A stretch of 64,000 nt of DNA from an uncultured bacterium (GTDB taxonomy: Bacteria > Verrucomicrobiota > Lentisphaeria > Victivallales > UBA1829). Positions 34,666 through 43,346 of this stretch are shown piece after piece. Every line of letters begins with the position of its first letter. Position 1 is the first letter of the stretch. The notes beneath the pieces were generated by a model. That model was given only the letters and a program-made list of their open reading frames with translations. It was not told the DNA's origin and did no database searches. The stretch is from the NCBI GenBank assembly GCA_900549415.1, contig URNX01000008.1, positions 26,029 through 90,028 of the forward strand, written 5' to 3'. The translations under genes and the position numbers were made by a program.

Positions 34666-35203
34666 CAACAATGCTGTTCTGCTCGGCGTGACGGGCGGGA
34701 TCGCGGTCTACAAAGCCGCCGACCTCTGCTCAAAACTTTGCGCATCCGGATACGACGTCCATGTGATGATGACCGATTCCGCCCGGCATCTGATCTCCGA
34801 CAAGCTGTTTTTCACCCTCTCGCGCAACCCGGTCATCTTCGACCTCTGGGATACACCGACCTGGAAACCGGGACATATCGAAATCTCCCAGCTTGCGCGC
34901 CTGATGGTGATCGCCCCCTGTACAGCAAATTTTCTCGGCAAATATGCCAACGGAATCGCCGACGACGCCCTCACGACCTCCGCGATGGCCTACGAAGGCG
35001 AGGTCCTGCTTGCCCCCGCGATGAACACGCGCATGTGGCGGAATCCGGCGGTTCAGCACAACTGCGAAACGCTTCGCGCGCGCGGGATCCATTTCGTCGG
35101 CCCGAACGCGGGACGCCTTGCCTGCGGCGACTCCGGCGAAGGGCGCATGGCGGAGGTCTCCGAGATTCTCGACGCCGTCCGCGAACTCCTCCCCCTCCCC
35201 TGA
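34658..35203 (+). CDS. coaC: phosphopantothenoylcysteine decarboxylase, stand-alone CoaC
   Basis: The 181-residue flavoprotein starts MPDNNAVLLGVTGGIAVYKAADLC and contains the catalytic His region KPGHIEIS, IAPCTANFLGKYANGIADD, the APAMNTRMW motif and the substrate-recognition loop LACGDSGEGRM. These identify the CoaC half of the CoA pathway enzyme that decarboxylates phosphopantothenoylcysteine. Most bacteria fuse CoaC with CoaB (about 400 residues); here the CoaB synthetase domain is missing and the next gene is an AraC regulator, so CoaB must be separate. It overlaps gmk by 8 bp. Confidence 0.92.
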   Translation: MPDNNAVLLGVTGGIAVYKAADLCSKLCASGYDVHVMMTDSARHLISDKLFFTLSRNPVIFDLWDTPTWKPGHIEISQLARLMVIAPCTANFLGKYANGIADDALTTSAMAYEGEVLLAPAMNTRMWRNPAVQHNCETLRARGIHFVGPNAGRLACGDSGEGRMAEVSEILDAVRELLPLP

Positions 35204-35214
35204 ATGGAGCGATC

Positions 35215-36024
35215 ATGGCAAAGCAGTCCTTCTATCTGAATGCGCCTGAAATCCACCTCTGCGCGGTCTCAAAGACCCGTCTTTCCTCGTTCTGGAATCA
35301 TCTGATGCTCGGCGGGTGCTACTGGAGACTCTATCATCACACCGCACGCGGAGCAGGCGTTTTCCTGGACGGGAAGAAACTTGAACTCGTTCCAGAGAAG
35401 GTTTATCTGCTCCCGCCGAACTGCAATCTTCGGACTTGGTCGGACGGCATTCCGGAGCAGCTTTACATTCACTTTGAAGTGGAAAACATCTCAGGCAGCC
35501 GGGCGCATCTGCTGAACGGAGTCGAGCTTGCAAAAGCGGGATGCGTCGCCGGGATTCTGGAGGAACTGCACGAGAGTTTCGCGCAGGAGAACTGTCCGCC
35601 GGCACGCCGCAAACTGCTTGCGCTGTCCCTGCTGACCGCGTCGATCGCCAAACTTCCCAAAGAGGCTTTTTCAGAAATCGACTGCGACCGCCGGATCATC
35701 AACGCCTGTGATTTCATCCGGTCCAACACGGACAAAGAGATCAATCTTTCGATGCTTGCGCATATTGCAGGGCTTTCAGAAAACGTATTTCTGCGTGACT
35801 TCAAGGCTCAGACGGGCAGCACGCCGTATCAGTACCTGCTGCACGTCCGCTATACCCAGGCCGCGCGTCTGCTCCAGTTCGGCAACTGCACGATCGACGA
35901 AATCTGTTATATGATCGGCGTGAATGACCGTTTTCATTTTTCGCGCACCTTCAAGCGCATGTACGGCGTTCCCCCCGCGCAATACCGAAAACATCTTCAG
36001 GAACAGACCTCCGCGGAGGAATAA
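35215..36024 (+). CDS. AraC-family transcriptional regulator
   Basis: ATG 35215 follows GGAG and gives 269 residues; an earlier in-frame start would run through coaC. The N-terminal half is a cupin-like ligand domain (GGCYWRLYHHTARGAGVFLDGKK, then VYLLPPNC). The C-terminal 100 residues form the double AraC HTH: INLSMLAHIAGLSENVFLRDFKAQTG and IDEICYMIGVNDRFHFSRTFKRMYGVPPAQYR. It begins 11 bp after coaC, so it shares that transcript, although its target is more likely a carbohydrate locus. It abuts the sbcC end without a gap. Confidence 0.92.
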   Translation: MAKQSFYLNAPEIHLCAVSKTRLSSFWNHLMLGGCYWRLYHHTARGAGVFLDGKKLELVPEKVYLLPPNCNLRTWSDGIPEQLYIHFEVENISGSRAHLLNGVELAKAGCVAGILEELHESFAQENCPPARRKLLALSLLTASIAKLPKEAFSEIDCDRRIINACDFIRSNTDKEINLSMLAHIAGLSENVFLRDFKAQTGSTPYQYLLHVRYTQAARLLQFGNCTIDEICYMIGVNDRFHFSRTFKRMYGVPPAQYRKHLQEQTSAEE

Positions 36025-39000
36025 TCACTCCTCTTTCCGCGTTACGCCGGGGCCCTGAAGCGTGCTGACACCGCGGTTGTTCTCCAGATGCAGAACAACC
36101 GGAACTGCAGCATCGATCCCGTGCGCATGCGAAATGATGCCGATCAACTTGCCGTCCTGACGCAAACTCGACAGCTGTTCCAGCGCGTGCTGAAGCGTAT
36201 CCTCATCCAGCGTGCCGAAACCTTCATCCAGAAACAGAGTGTCTATGCGGGCTCGGTCACGCGCCATGCGCGAAAGACCAAGTGCAAGCGATAAACTGAC
36301 CAGAAACGTTTCCCCGCCCGAAAGATTGCGCGTGGAACGCACTTCGTCTCCGCGGTAACGGTCAATAATATTGAACTCAAGCCCATTCTCCGGATTCGCG
36401 GAAAGAATAAAATGATCCGTAAATTTCTCCAGCTGCGCGTTTGCACGCTCAATCAGGGTCTCAAACGCCAGACTCTGCACAAACGAACGATACTTCTTGC
36501 CGTCCGAAGAACCGATCAGATCATTCAGGAGTTTCCATTTGCGGCAAAGTTCCTCCTGCTCGGCGATCTGTCCGGCAAGTCCGGCGGAACGTTTCCGTTC
36601 CTCCTCATTGCGTTCCAGAAGAAGCCTGTTTTCCACAACCGCCGATTGCGCCTGCTGACGCCTGTCATCTAAATCCTTGAGCGCAGCAGTCATCGACTCC
36701 GCATCCGCTGGAAAGTTAACGTTGTGCGCGGAAAGAAAATTCTGCGCCTCCGTTATGCGTTTCTGCGACTCCTCCAAACTTGCAGCCAGCGAGGCTGCTT
36801 TTAATTGAAGAGTCTTCAGAGCCGTTTCCGCCTCCTTCTGTTTCTGAAGCGCAGAGGCATAAAACGCATCCGCTTTTTTCTCCTCTTCATCGGGAAGTTT
36901 ATCACCGAAAAATGCGCGGCGTTCAGAAGAAAGAACGGTCAGTTCCGCATCCAGTTCCGCAAGTTTTTTCTTCTGAGACAAGACCTCCGCATTCAAAGTT
37001 TTCAGATGCTCCGACCGTGTCCGCAGATCCGTCTCCAGAGATGCAGTCTTTTCCGAAGCGGATTTTTCCTGTTTCGTCAGATTTTCATATTCCGCAAAAC
37101 GCGCAGAAAGCGTATCATACAGTTTGTTTGCTGTAAGCGAAGTATCAATAGAGACTCCGGACAAAGCTTCGGAAAGAGATTTCTGCAGATAGAGTTTCCG
37201 GCGTTCACGCTCTCCCGCAGAACGCTTCTCAAATTCCAAATTCTCAACTGCCTGCTTCTGAAGTGAGCGTTCCGTTTCAAGAGCGGCGGAACACTTCTGC
37301 AATTCCCCGCGAGCGGATTCAAGCGCACTCTTTGCAGACTTCTGATCCTGATCCGCAGTCTCAATCATGCCAGAAAGAACCTTGAGGCGCGCGTATTCCG
37401 CCCCAGAAACCCGGACGGTCTCTTCCAGCGCGGCACGATCGCCGGCAAGTTTGGAACGGAGTTCCGTCAGTTCGCGCTCTTTCGCCAGCAAAGTCTTGGC
37501 GCCGGATTGCAGCAGAGCGCTGAACTGCGCAACAGAGGTCTGCTGCGCGGAAACCGCCTCGTCCAGTTTTTTCAATTCGGCTTTCACCTGCGGAAGGAGA
37601 TCCGGTTCAGGAACGGGCAGATTGCACGCATAGGGATGCTCCGTGGAACCGCAAAGCGGGCAAGGAGCGTCCGGCTTCAGCTCCTTGCGCAAAGATTCCA
37701 GTTTCGCGATTTTCGCTTCGGCGATTTGCTTTTCATGCAGAAGCGCAATCCGCTCTTCCGCGCTCTTTTTAAGGGCAAGTTTCGCTTTCAGCAATTCCTG
37801 TGCGGAAGCAAGCTCCGTCTGAATCTGTTTCTGCGAGCGGTTCAGTTCAAGCAATTCATCCGCACGCTTATCGGCTTCGGCAAACCGGGCGAGCTGTTCT
37901 TCCTGTTCATGAACCTGTGCGGCGAGATTCTCTTTTTTCGTAAAAAACTCCGGAACCGACGAACCGTTCAGATGCGCCTTCAGAAGCTCCGATTTCTGTT
38001 GAAAAAGAGTTTCTGCAGCGCTAACGACCTTAGTCTGTTCCTCAACCCTCTGCTGTGCGGCGGCAACGGCACGGTTCTGTTTTGCCTGCACCAACTCCAG
38101 CTTCCGGAAACGTTTTGCGGCGGATTCAGCTTCCTCATTAAGCGTCTCCAGCTGATCGCACAGCAGTTTGACGGAACCGAGAATCGCGCCGATCCCGGCA
38201 TCCGCCTGATGCTCCTCAAGCGATTTCCGCAAAGAATTCAGCGAATTCCGCGCATCTTTCAGCGCGTTTTCCGTCTGCACCCGTTCCTCTTCGGACTTCC
38301 GCCGGGTTTCATGAATCGTCTCGACTTCGCTCTTCTTGCTGTTCCGCGACGCCCGGCTAAGCTTCAGATGGGTATCCAGCTCACGGACTTTCAGGAGAAG
38401 CGGGGCAAGGACAGCCCGTTCATCCGCGGCATGTCTGACTGCCGCAGCAGCATCGGTACACGCCTGAACGGCATCGGCAAGAGACCGTTCCAAAGCCCGG
38501 CGCTCCAGCGCCAGAGTTTCCATATTCTTCGTTTCGGTTTCCAGAGATTTCACCGTACGCAAAATCTCCGCACACGAATCATACTCATGTTTAATGTTCT
38601 GAACGGTCTTTTCCCCCGATTCGATTGCGGTCTGCAACTCCTTCACCCGCTCTTCCGAAAAAAGTTCAATGCCGTCGGCCCGCTGCTTCAGCTCCTCCAG
38701 TTTGCGCTTGTGAGTTCCAGCCAGCTCGCTGACTTTCATGGAGATTTCCCCGTAAATTCCGGTTCCGGTAATCTGCTCCAGAATCGGAGAGCGCTCATCG
38801 GAGGAGGCTTGCAGGAATGCGGCAAACTGCCCCTGCGGCAGAATCATCGCACGGGAAAAGTGAGTGAAATTCATCCCGGTCAGCTTGCAGACAAGCGAAT
38901 CGGTCTCTTTGAGTTTGGAAGATAATATTTTTCCGTTTCCGGACGGGTCGTACTCCGAAAGAATGTGCCGTGCGCTCTGCAGATTCTTCGTCCGGGGCGC

Positions 39001-39300
39001 CCGGTGCTGAGACCAGCGAACCAGAAAGCGTCCGTTCTCGTTGGAAAAGACGGCTTCCGAAAAGCATTCCAATGTGCCGCGCGTCATGATTTCGTTGTTC
39101 TCCTGATTCAGGCGTTCGAGGCGCGCGGTGCGCCCGTAGATGGCAAGACAGACGGCATCGAAGATTGTGGATTTGCCCGAACCAACGGGTCCCGAAAGAG
39201 CAAAGATTCCGGCGTCGGTAAAAGCGGGATCAGTGAAATCAATGCTCCATTCCCCGCGCAGCGAAGCGAGATTTTTGAAATGAACCTTTTCTATTTTCAT
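36025..39300 (-). CDS. sbcC: SbcC-type exonuclease subunit / SMC-like ATPase
   Basis: The 1091-residue protein has the Rad50/SbcC layout: Walker A GPVGSGKST (37-45), two long coiled coils flanking a zinc hook CPLC (near 546), the signature LSGGETFLVSLSLALGLS (near 995) and Walker B LFLDEGFGTLDEDTL (near 1025). With SbcD it cleaves DNA hairpins and ends. The nuclease partner SbcD is normally immediately adjacent, but here the upstream gene (overlapping by ATGA) is a membrane glycosyltransferase and downstream is the end of an AraC gene. Confidence 0.93.
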   Translation of the reverse strand: MKIEKVHFKNLASLRGEWSIDFTDPAFTDAGIFALSGPVGSGKSTIFDAVCLAIYGRTARLERLNQENNEIMTRGTLECFSEAVFSNENGRFLVRWSQHRAPRTKNLQSARHILSEYDPSGNGKILSSKLKETDSLVCKLTGMNFTHFSRAMILPQGQFAAFLQASSDERSPILEQITGTGIYGEISMKVSELAGTHKRKLEELKQRADGIELFSEERVKELQTAIESGEKTVQNIKHEYDSCAEILRTVKSLETETKNMETLALERRALERSLADAVQACTDAAAAVRHAADERAVLAPLLLKVRELDTHLKLSRASRNSKKSEVETIHETRRKSEEERVQTENALKDARNSLNSLRKSLEEHQADAGIGAILGSVKLLCDQLETLNEEAESAAKRFRKLELVQAKQNRAVAAAQQRVEEQTKVVSAAETLFQQKSELLKAHLNGSSVPEFFTKKENLAAQVHEQEEQLARFAEADKRADELLELNRSQKQIQTELASAQELLKAKLALKKSAEERIALLHEKQIAEAKIAKLESLRKELKPDAPCPLCGSTEHPYACNLPVPEPDLLPQVKAELKKLDEAVSAQQTSVAQFSALLQSGAKTLLAKERELTELRSKLAGDRAALEETVRVSGAEYARLKVLSGMIETADQDQKSAKSALESARGELQKCSAALETERSLQKQAVENLEFEKRSAGERERRKLYLQKSLSEALSGVSIDTSLTANKLYDTLSARFAEYENLTKQEKSASEKTASLETDLRTRSEHLKTLNAEVLSQKKKLAELDAELTVLSSERRAFFGDKLPDEEEKKADAFYASALQKQKEAETALKTLQLKAASLAASLEESQKRITEAQNFLSAHNVNFPADAESMTAALKDLDDRRQQAQSAVVENRLLLERNEEERKRSAGLAGQIAEQEELCRKWKLLNDLIGSSDGKKYRSFVQSLAFETLIERANAQLEKFTDHFILSANPENGLEFNIIDRYRGDEVRSTRNLSGGETFLVSLSLALGLSRMARDRARIDTLFLDEGFGTLDEDTLQHALEQLSSLRQDGKLIGIISHAHGIDAAVPVVLHLENNRGVSTLQGPGVTRKEE

Positions 39301-40700
39301 TTGGGTCTGTATACTTTCTGCATTCCGGAAGAGAAGATCTCTTCATATTCCTGATTCAAGGCAAAACGCGTTTTCACTTTTTCCAGATCGGCGGCGCTCC
39401 GGCAGACGATGCACGTGTCCGGCGGAAGCGAAACCACTTTTCCGAAGTCGGGACGGTCATAAAAAATCTGATTCTCCGGAACTCCGAGATTTGTCAAAAC
39501 AAATTTCAGCGACGGCGGGTCGGCGTCAAAGTCGATGAATACAGCCCCGCCCTCCCCGCGGACAGCCTCCGCCGCCTTGACCGGCTGAAACTCCGCCGAA
39601 ACCGGATACGGATTCAGCAGATCATCCGCATACGGCGGACCGAACAGACACCGCGAAATCTGCGGAGTAAAATTTGCCGTGAACACAATCCACAGCAAAG
39701 AAACCAGAATCAGGCGGCGTCCCGTTCTGCCGCTGCGGCTGGCAAGAATCCCGAGCATCAGCATCCAGAGTCCGAAAAACGGAAAAAATATCCGCGGAAA
39801 CGGCGGCGCTTTCGCCGGAACCGCAAGCAGCAGCGGCATCGCAAAAATCAGAGCAAAGCTCAGAAGCCGGAACCGTTGTCTCCGCATCCGCCACGCTCCG
39901 GCGGCCGCAAACGGAAGCAGCGGAAAAACCGTCACCGCAAACGACAGATAGAGATTGCCGTACGCCGCGCCGTAACTGGTCCACCCCTCGCGCAGGTTCG
40001 ATGCGGCAGCAAGTTTGCCGAAGATGTGCGCATAAAACAGAGGCACGCTCAGAACCGGAATCAGCGCAAGAGCAAACCAGCGGGCACGACATCCCGTCTT
40101 CCGCAGATCAGGAGCGAAAAACAAAGCTCCGGCAAGCAGAGCAAACAGTGCAGTCGGCATCACTCCGACCGCAAGGTAACAGAAGAGCAGATAGAGCGCC
40201 CCCCACCGGCTGAACCATGCGCTCTTCCGCCACCGATCCGCCGCAAGAAATGCGGCGAACGTGAACAGAAACGCCGTCATGTACCCGCGCAAAGCGGTCG
40301 AATAGACCGCGAACACCGAAGACGACGCCAGCAGCATGGAACAGATAAATCCGGCTGAAGCGCCGCAACGGCGCAGCAGTTCCCGGCTGACCAGCCAGAG
40401 AGCGCCGCATCCGGTCAGCAGCGAAAGCAGACGCAGATACGCAATCCAGTTCGGCGCGAACTCCCCGCCAGCCGAATTCCAGAGAGAGAGAAGCATCGTA
40501 TAAACAATATGGTTGTTCGGAATCGGATACGTGAACGGAATCTTTGCGAAACCGAGCGTCAGCCAACCGAGCGTCAGCACCTCGTCGAACCACGGAGGAC
40601 GCATCAGCTGAATTGCTCCGAGCAGGAAAAGCACGATTGCGGCAATACACGGAACACGCCGGATCCAGACGCGCAGTTTTTTCCGGTCAGTCGAGTTCAT
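39297..40700 (-). CDS. GT39-like membrane glycosyltransferase
   Basis: The 467-residue protein has about ten membrane helices and the diagnostic acidic motif PPWFDEVLTLGWLTLG after the first helix, like PMT/ArnT-type enzymes that take sugar from polyprenyl phosphate on the outer face of the membrane. After the helices comes a soluble C-terminus (about 370-467). It overlaps zwf by 14 bp and sbcC by ATGA. The acceptor (protein, lipid A or polysaccharide) is not readable. Confidence 0.8.
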   Translation of the reverse strand: MNSTDRKKLRVWIRRVPCIAAIVLFLLGAIQLMRPPWFDEVLTLGWLTLGFAKIPFTYPIPNNHIVYTMLLSLWNSAGGEFAPNWIAYLRLLSLLTGCGALWLVSRELLRRCGASAGFICSMLLASSSVFAVYSTALRGYMTAFLFTFAAFLAADRWRKSAWFSRWGALYLLFCYLAVGVMPTALFALLAGALFFAPDLRKTGCRARWFALALIPVLSVPLFYAHIFGKLAAASNLREGWTSYGAAYGNLYLSFAVTVFPLLPFAAAGAWRMRRQRFRLLSFALIFAMPLLLAVPAKAPPFPRIFFPFFGLWMLMLGILASRSGRTGRRLILVSLLWIVFTANFTPQISRCLFGPPYADDLLNPYPVSAEFQPVKAAEAVRGEGGAVFIDFDADPPSLKFVLTNLGVPENQIFYDRPDFGKVVSLPPDTCIVCRSAADLEKVKTRFALNQEYEEIFSSGMQKVYRPK

Positions 40701-42216
40701 TGTTCCAAAGCACCTTATAAGAATCTGTCAGCCGCTCCGCCTCCCGCGGCCCCCACGAACCGGAACGGTACGGGAACGGGGCGGCCGCATCCTCCCGGAA
40801 CCACGCATCCAGAACGGGCATCAGGAGCGACCATGCGCAGTCAATCGTATCGCCGCGCAGAAAAAGCGTCTGATCCCCGAGCATGCAGTCGAGCAGAAGA
40901 CGCTCGTACGCATCGGGCATCGTCTCGCCCGGTTCAAGGATGGAGGCGTACTTGAAGTCCATGCTCAGCGCCCCCATGCAGAGCTTGGGTCCGGGCTGTT
41001 TCGCCTGAATCGTAAGCTTTATCCCCTCCTCCGGCTGAACATTGAGAACCAGACGGTTCGGCGTCAGGTCCTCCGCGCGGACGGGGGAAAAAATCGAATG
41101 CTCAATCTGTTTGAAGTTGATGACGATCCGGCTGGTCTTCTGCGGCATCCGCTTTCCGCTCCGCAGGAAAAACGGAACTCCGCACCAGCGGGGGTTGTCG
41201 ATGAACAGACGCATCGCCGCAAATGTTTCCGTGCACGACTCCGCGGGGATTCCCGGCTCTTCGCGATAACCCGGAACGGAAACGCCGCCAATCTCTCCCG
41301 CGGTATACTGTCCGCGCACGACATCCTCCGGCGCAACCGGACGGATGGAGCGCAGCAGACGCAGTTTTTCCGTCCGGAGACTTTCCGCGCCGGATGTTTC
41401 CGGACACTCCATCGCGACGAGCGCGAGCATTTCGAGCAGATGATTCTGAAACATGTCGCGGAAGACTCCGGTTTTCTCGAAGTAGCCCGCGCGCTTCTCC
41501 ACGCCGACCGTTTCCGCGACGGTGATTTGTACATTGTCGATATAATCCGCGTTCCATACCGGTTCGAAGATGAGGTTTGCGAACCGGAGAATGAGAATAT
41601 TCTGAACGGTCTCCTTGCCGAGATAGTGATCGATGCGGTAAATCTGCCGCTCGTCCAGCGTCCTGCGGAGTCCGAGGTCGAGAGCGCGGGAAGATTCAAG
41701 ATCATGTCCGAACGGTTTTTCCAGCACAACATGACGCCACGGCATCCCTTCCGCATTTTCCGCCGTCAGCCCGGCCGCGCCGAGACGGTCGACAATGTCC
41801 AGATAGAGTGCGGACGGCGTGGCTAGGTAGAAAATGCGTCCGAATGCGGCGGAGTCCCCCCCTGCTTCATGTTCCATGCGTTCGAGCTCCGCGCCTATTC
41901 CGGAATAAAACGCCGGGTCCGCGTAATCGCCGGAGAGATAAGAGACACGGGCAAGAAATCCTTCGAGTTCGTTTTTTCCCGCCGGAATCCATCGTGCAAT
42001 CAGCGCATGGTAAGCGGCAGTATCGAGCTTTGAGCGAGCGCAGCCTAGAATGCGCGACTGTTCGTGCAGCAGTCCCCGCCGGAACAGCCGGAACAGCGCC
42101 GGAATAAGTTTCCGGCACGCCAAATCCCCCGATGCACCGAAGAGCACAATCATATTTGGCACCGGAGCAACTTCCAGACAGAAGCCCCCGCGCCACGTAT
42201 AAGTTCCATCAGCCAT
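40687..42216 (-). CDS. zwf: glucose-6-phosphate 1-dehydrogenase
   Basis: The 509-residue protein has the NADP-binding VLFGASGDLACRKLIPALF, the catalytic block YRIDHYLGKETVQN, GVPFFLRSGKRMP and MDFKYAS, all typical of Zwf. It starts the oxidative pentose phosphate pathway. The start is preceded by GGGAGG. The first 20 residues (MADGTYTWRGGFCLEVAPVP) are longer than usual, so a start nearer NMIVLF cannot be excluded. It heads a transcript with the GT39-like and sbcC genes, an unrelated mixture joined by overlaps. Confidence 0.95.
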   Translation of the reverse strand: MADGTYTWRGGFCLEVAPVPNMIVLFGASGDLACRKLIPALFRLFRRGLLHEQSRILGCARSKLDTAAYHALIARWIPAGKNELEGFLARVSYLSGDYADPAFYSGIGAELERMEHEAGGDSAAFGRIFYLATPSALYLDIVDRLGAAGLTAENAEGMPWRHVVLEKPFGHDLESSRALDLGLRRTLDERQIYRIDHYLGKETVQNILILRFANLIFEPVWNADYIDNVQITVAETVGVEKRAGYFEKTGVFRDMFQNHLLEMLALVAMECPETSGAESLRTEKLRLLRSIRPVAPEDVVRGQYTAGEIGGVSVPGYREEPGIPAESCTETFAAMRLFIDNPRWCGVPFFLRSGKRMPQKTSRIVINFKQIEHSIFSPVRAEDLTPNRLVLNVQPEEGIKLTIQAKQPGPKLCMGALSMDFKYASILEPGETMPDAYERLLLDCMLGDQTLFLRGDTIDCAWSLLMPVLDAWFREDAAAPFPYRSGSWGPREAERLTDSYKVLWNNELD

Positions 42217-42240
42217 GCAATTCCCTCCCTGTTTGCTTTT

Positions 42241-42268
42241 ATAATAATGCGTTTTGCCGAAAAAGCAA
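42241..42268 (-). promoter_or_regulatory. promoter of zwf
   Basis: Minus-strand TTGCTT (42268-42263), 16-bp spacer and TATTAT (42246-42241), 25 bp before the ATG. Confidence 0.55.
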
Positions 42269-42344
42269 ACAGGGAACGGGAAATTGCCGCGTTATTTCCG
42301 AATGTTTCAGGAAACAGGCGGCTGAAACAGTTATGAATCTTTGA

Positions 42345-43193
42345 TCAGAAGAAATGGAAGCCGAGCAGAACTTCCTTGCCGTTGATTTCAACCGTGACCG
42401 CACGGAACATCGTTTCCTGATGAATCTTTTTCGTCCGGTCAAAATTGTCGCGCTCAAAACGGACTTTCCAGAGCGAAATCGTGTAAGCTGGATGCTCCAG
42501 ATTTGTTACGAACTGATACGAGACGAGCTTGCCCAGTTTCTCCAGCATGGATTTTCTGGTCTGCTCAAAATCCTTTTCCCCGAACTGTTCACGCATGCGG
42601 TCCGGCAACTGCTTCAGAAACGTTTTGGCATCATTGTCCGCAAACGCTTTCAGCAGAATTTCACCGACATGTTTCTGCGGAGCAATCCCCGGATTCTTTT
42701 CTTTAAGCTGAGGTTTTGCAGCGCTCCAGTCGGCAACATCTTCCGGGAAGAAACTCTGATTCAGCAGAATCATCTTTCCGTCAAGTTCGCCGGCGACTGC
42801 ACGGAAGAATGTTTCCTGACGGATCTTTTTCGTCTTGTCCGCACTGTCGCGTTCAAAAAGAATTTTCCAGATGGAAACAGTCCAGTTCGGCTGTTCCAGA
42901 TTTGTCACGAACTCATAGGAGACCGGTTTGCCGAGCTTGTCCAGCATGGCCTTGCGGGTCTGTTCAAAATCTTTTTTGGTGATATCTCTGCGTATTTCTT
43001 CAGGGAACTGGTTGCGGAAGGCTTCAGCATCGTTGTTGAAAAACGCTTCAAGGAGCTCCAGTCCGACGCGCTTCTGCGGCAGATTTTCCGGAACTTCGGC
43101 TTTGTTGTTCTGCAGTCCCAGAGAGGCGCAGCCGGTTGTCATCAGGAGGGCGACCGCGGCACATGCGGCAAGTCTGATTCCGAATTTCATCAT
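42345..43193 (-). CDS. lipoprotein with two tandem copies of an unknown domain
   Basis: A lipoprotein signal peptide ends LLMTTGC, so Cys22 is lipidated. The mature protein contains the same domain twice (about 40-150 and 170-282): shared blocks include KKDFEQTRKAMLDKLGKPVSY / EKDFEQTRKSMLEKLGKLVSY, FVTNLEQP / FVTNLEHP, and QETFFRAVAGELDGK / QETMFRAVTVEINGK. The duplication is recent enough that more than half the residues match. Each copy may resemble the DUF3887/NTF2-like fold. AAGGAA precedes the ATG. It lies downstream of the secretin-like genes behind a terminator. Function unknown. Confidence 0.8.
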   Translation of the reverse strand: MMKFGIRLAACAAVALLMTTGCASLGLQNNKAEVPENLPQKRVGLELLEAFFNNDAEAFRNQFPEEIRRDITKKDFEQTRKAMLDKLGKPVSYEFVTNLEQPNWTVSIWKILFERDSADKTKKIRQETFFRAVAGELDGKMILLNQSFFPEDVADWSAAKPQLKEKNPGIAPQKHVGEILLKAFADNDAKTFLKQLPDRMREQFGEKDFEQTRKSMLEKLGKLVSYQFVTNLEHPAYTISLWKVRFERDNFDRTKKIHQETMFRAVTVEINGKEVLLGFHFF

Positions 43194-43284
43194 CTGATTC
43201 CTTAATTAATGATTCATCTTTGGCAATACAGTTTCATAGACAATCCCGGAAGAACGGGTGTTCAAATCCGCTTCCCGGGATTTC

Positions 43285-43318
43285 AAAAAAACAGGCACGA
43301 TCAAATCGACCGTGCCTG
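43285..43318 (-). terminator. intrinsic terminator of the secretin-like operon
   Basis: Minus-strand stem CAGGCACG (43318-43311) / CGTGCCTG (43299-43292) followed by seven T (43291-43285). It lies 29 bp past the second secretin-like gene. Confidence 0.82.
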
Positions 43319-43346
43319 CTTTTACGGACATTTTCAACTGACCGGA

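Noticed and set aside
37507..38925. 472-codon plus-strand frame within sbcC
   Set aside because: Antisense of the coiled-coil region, whose repetitive codons keep the opposite frame open.
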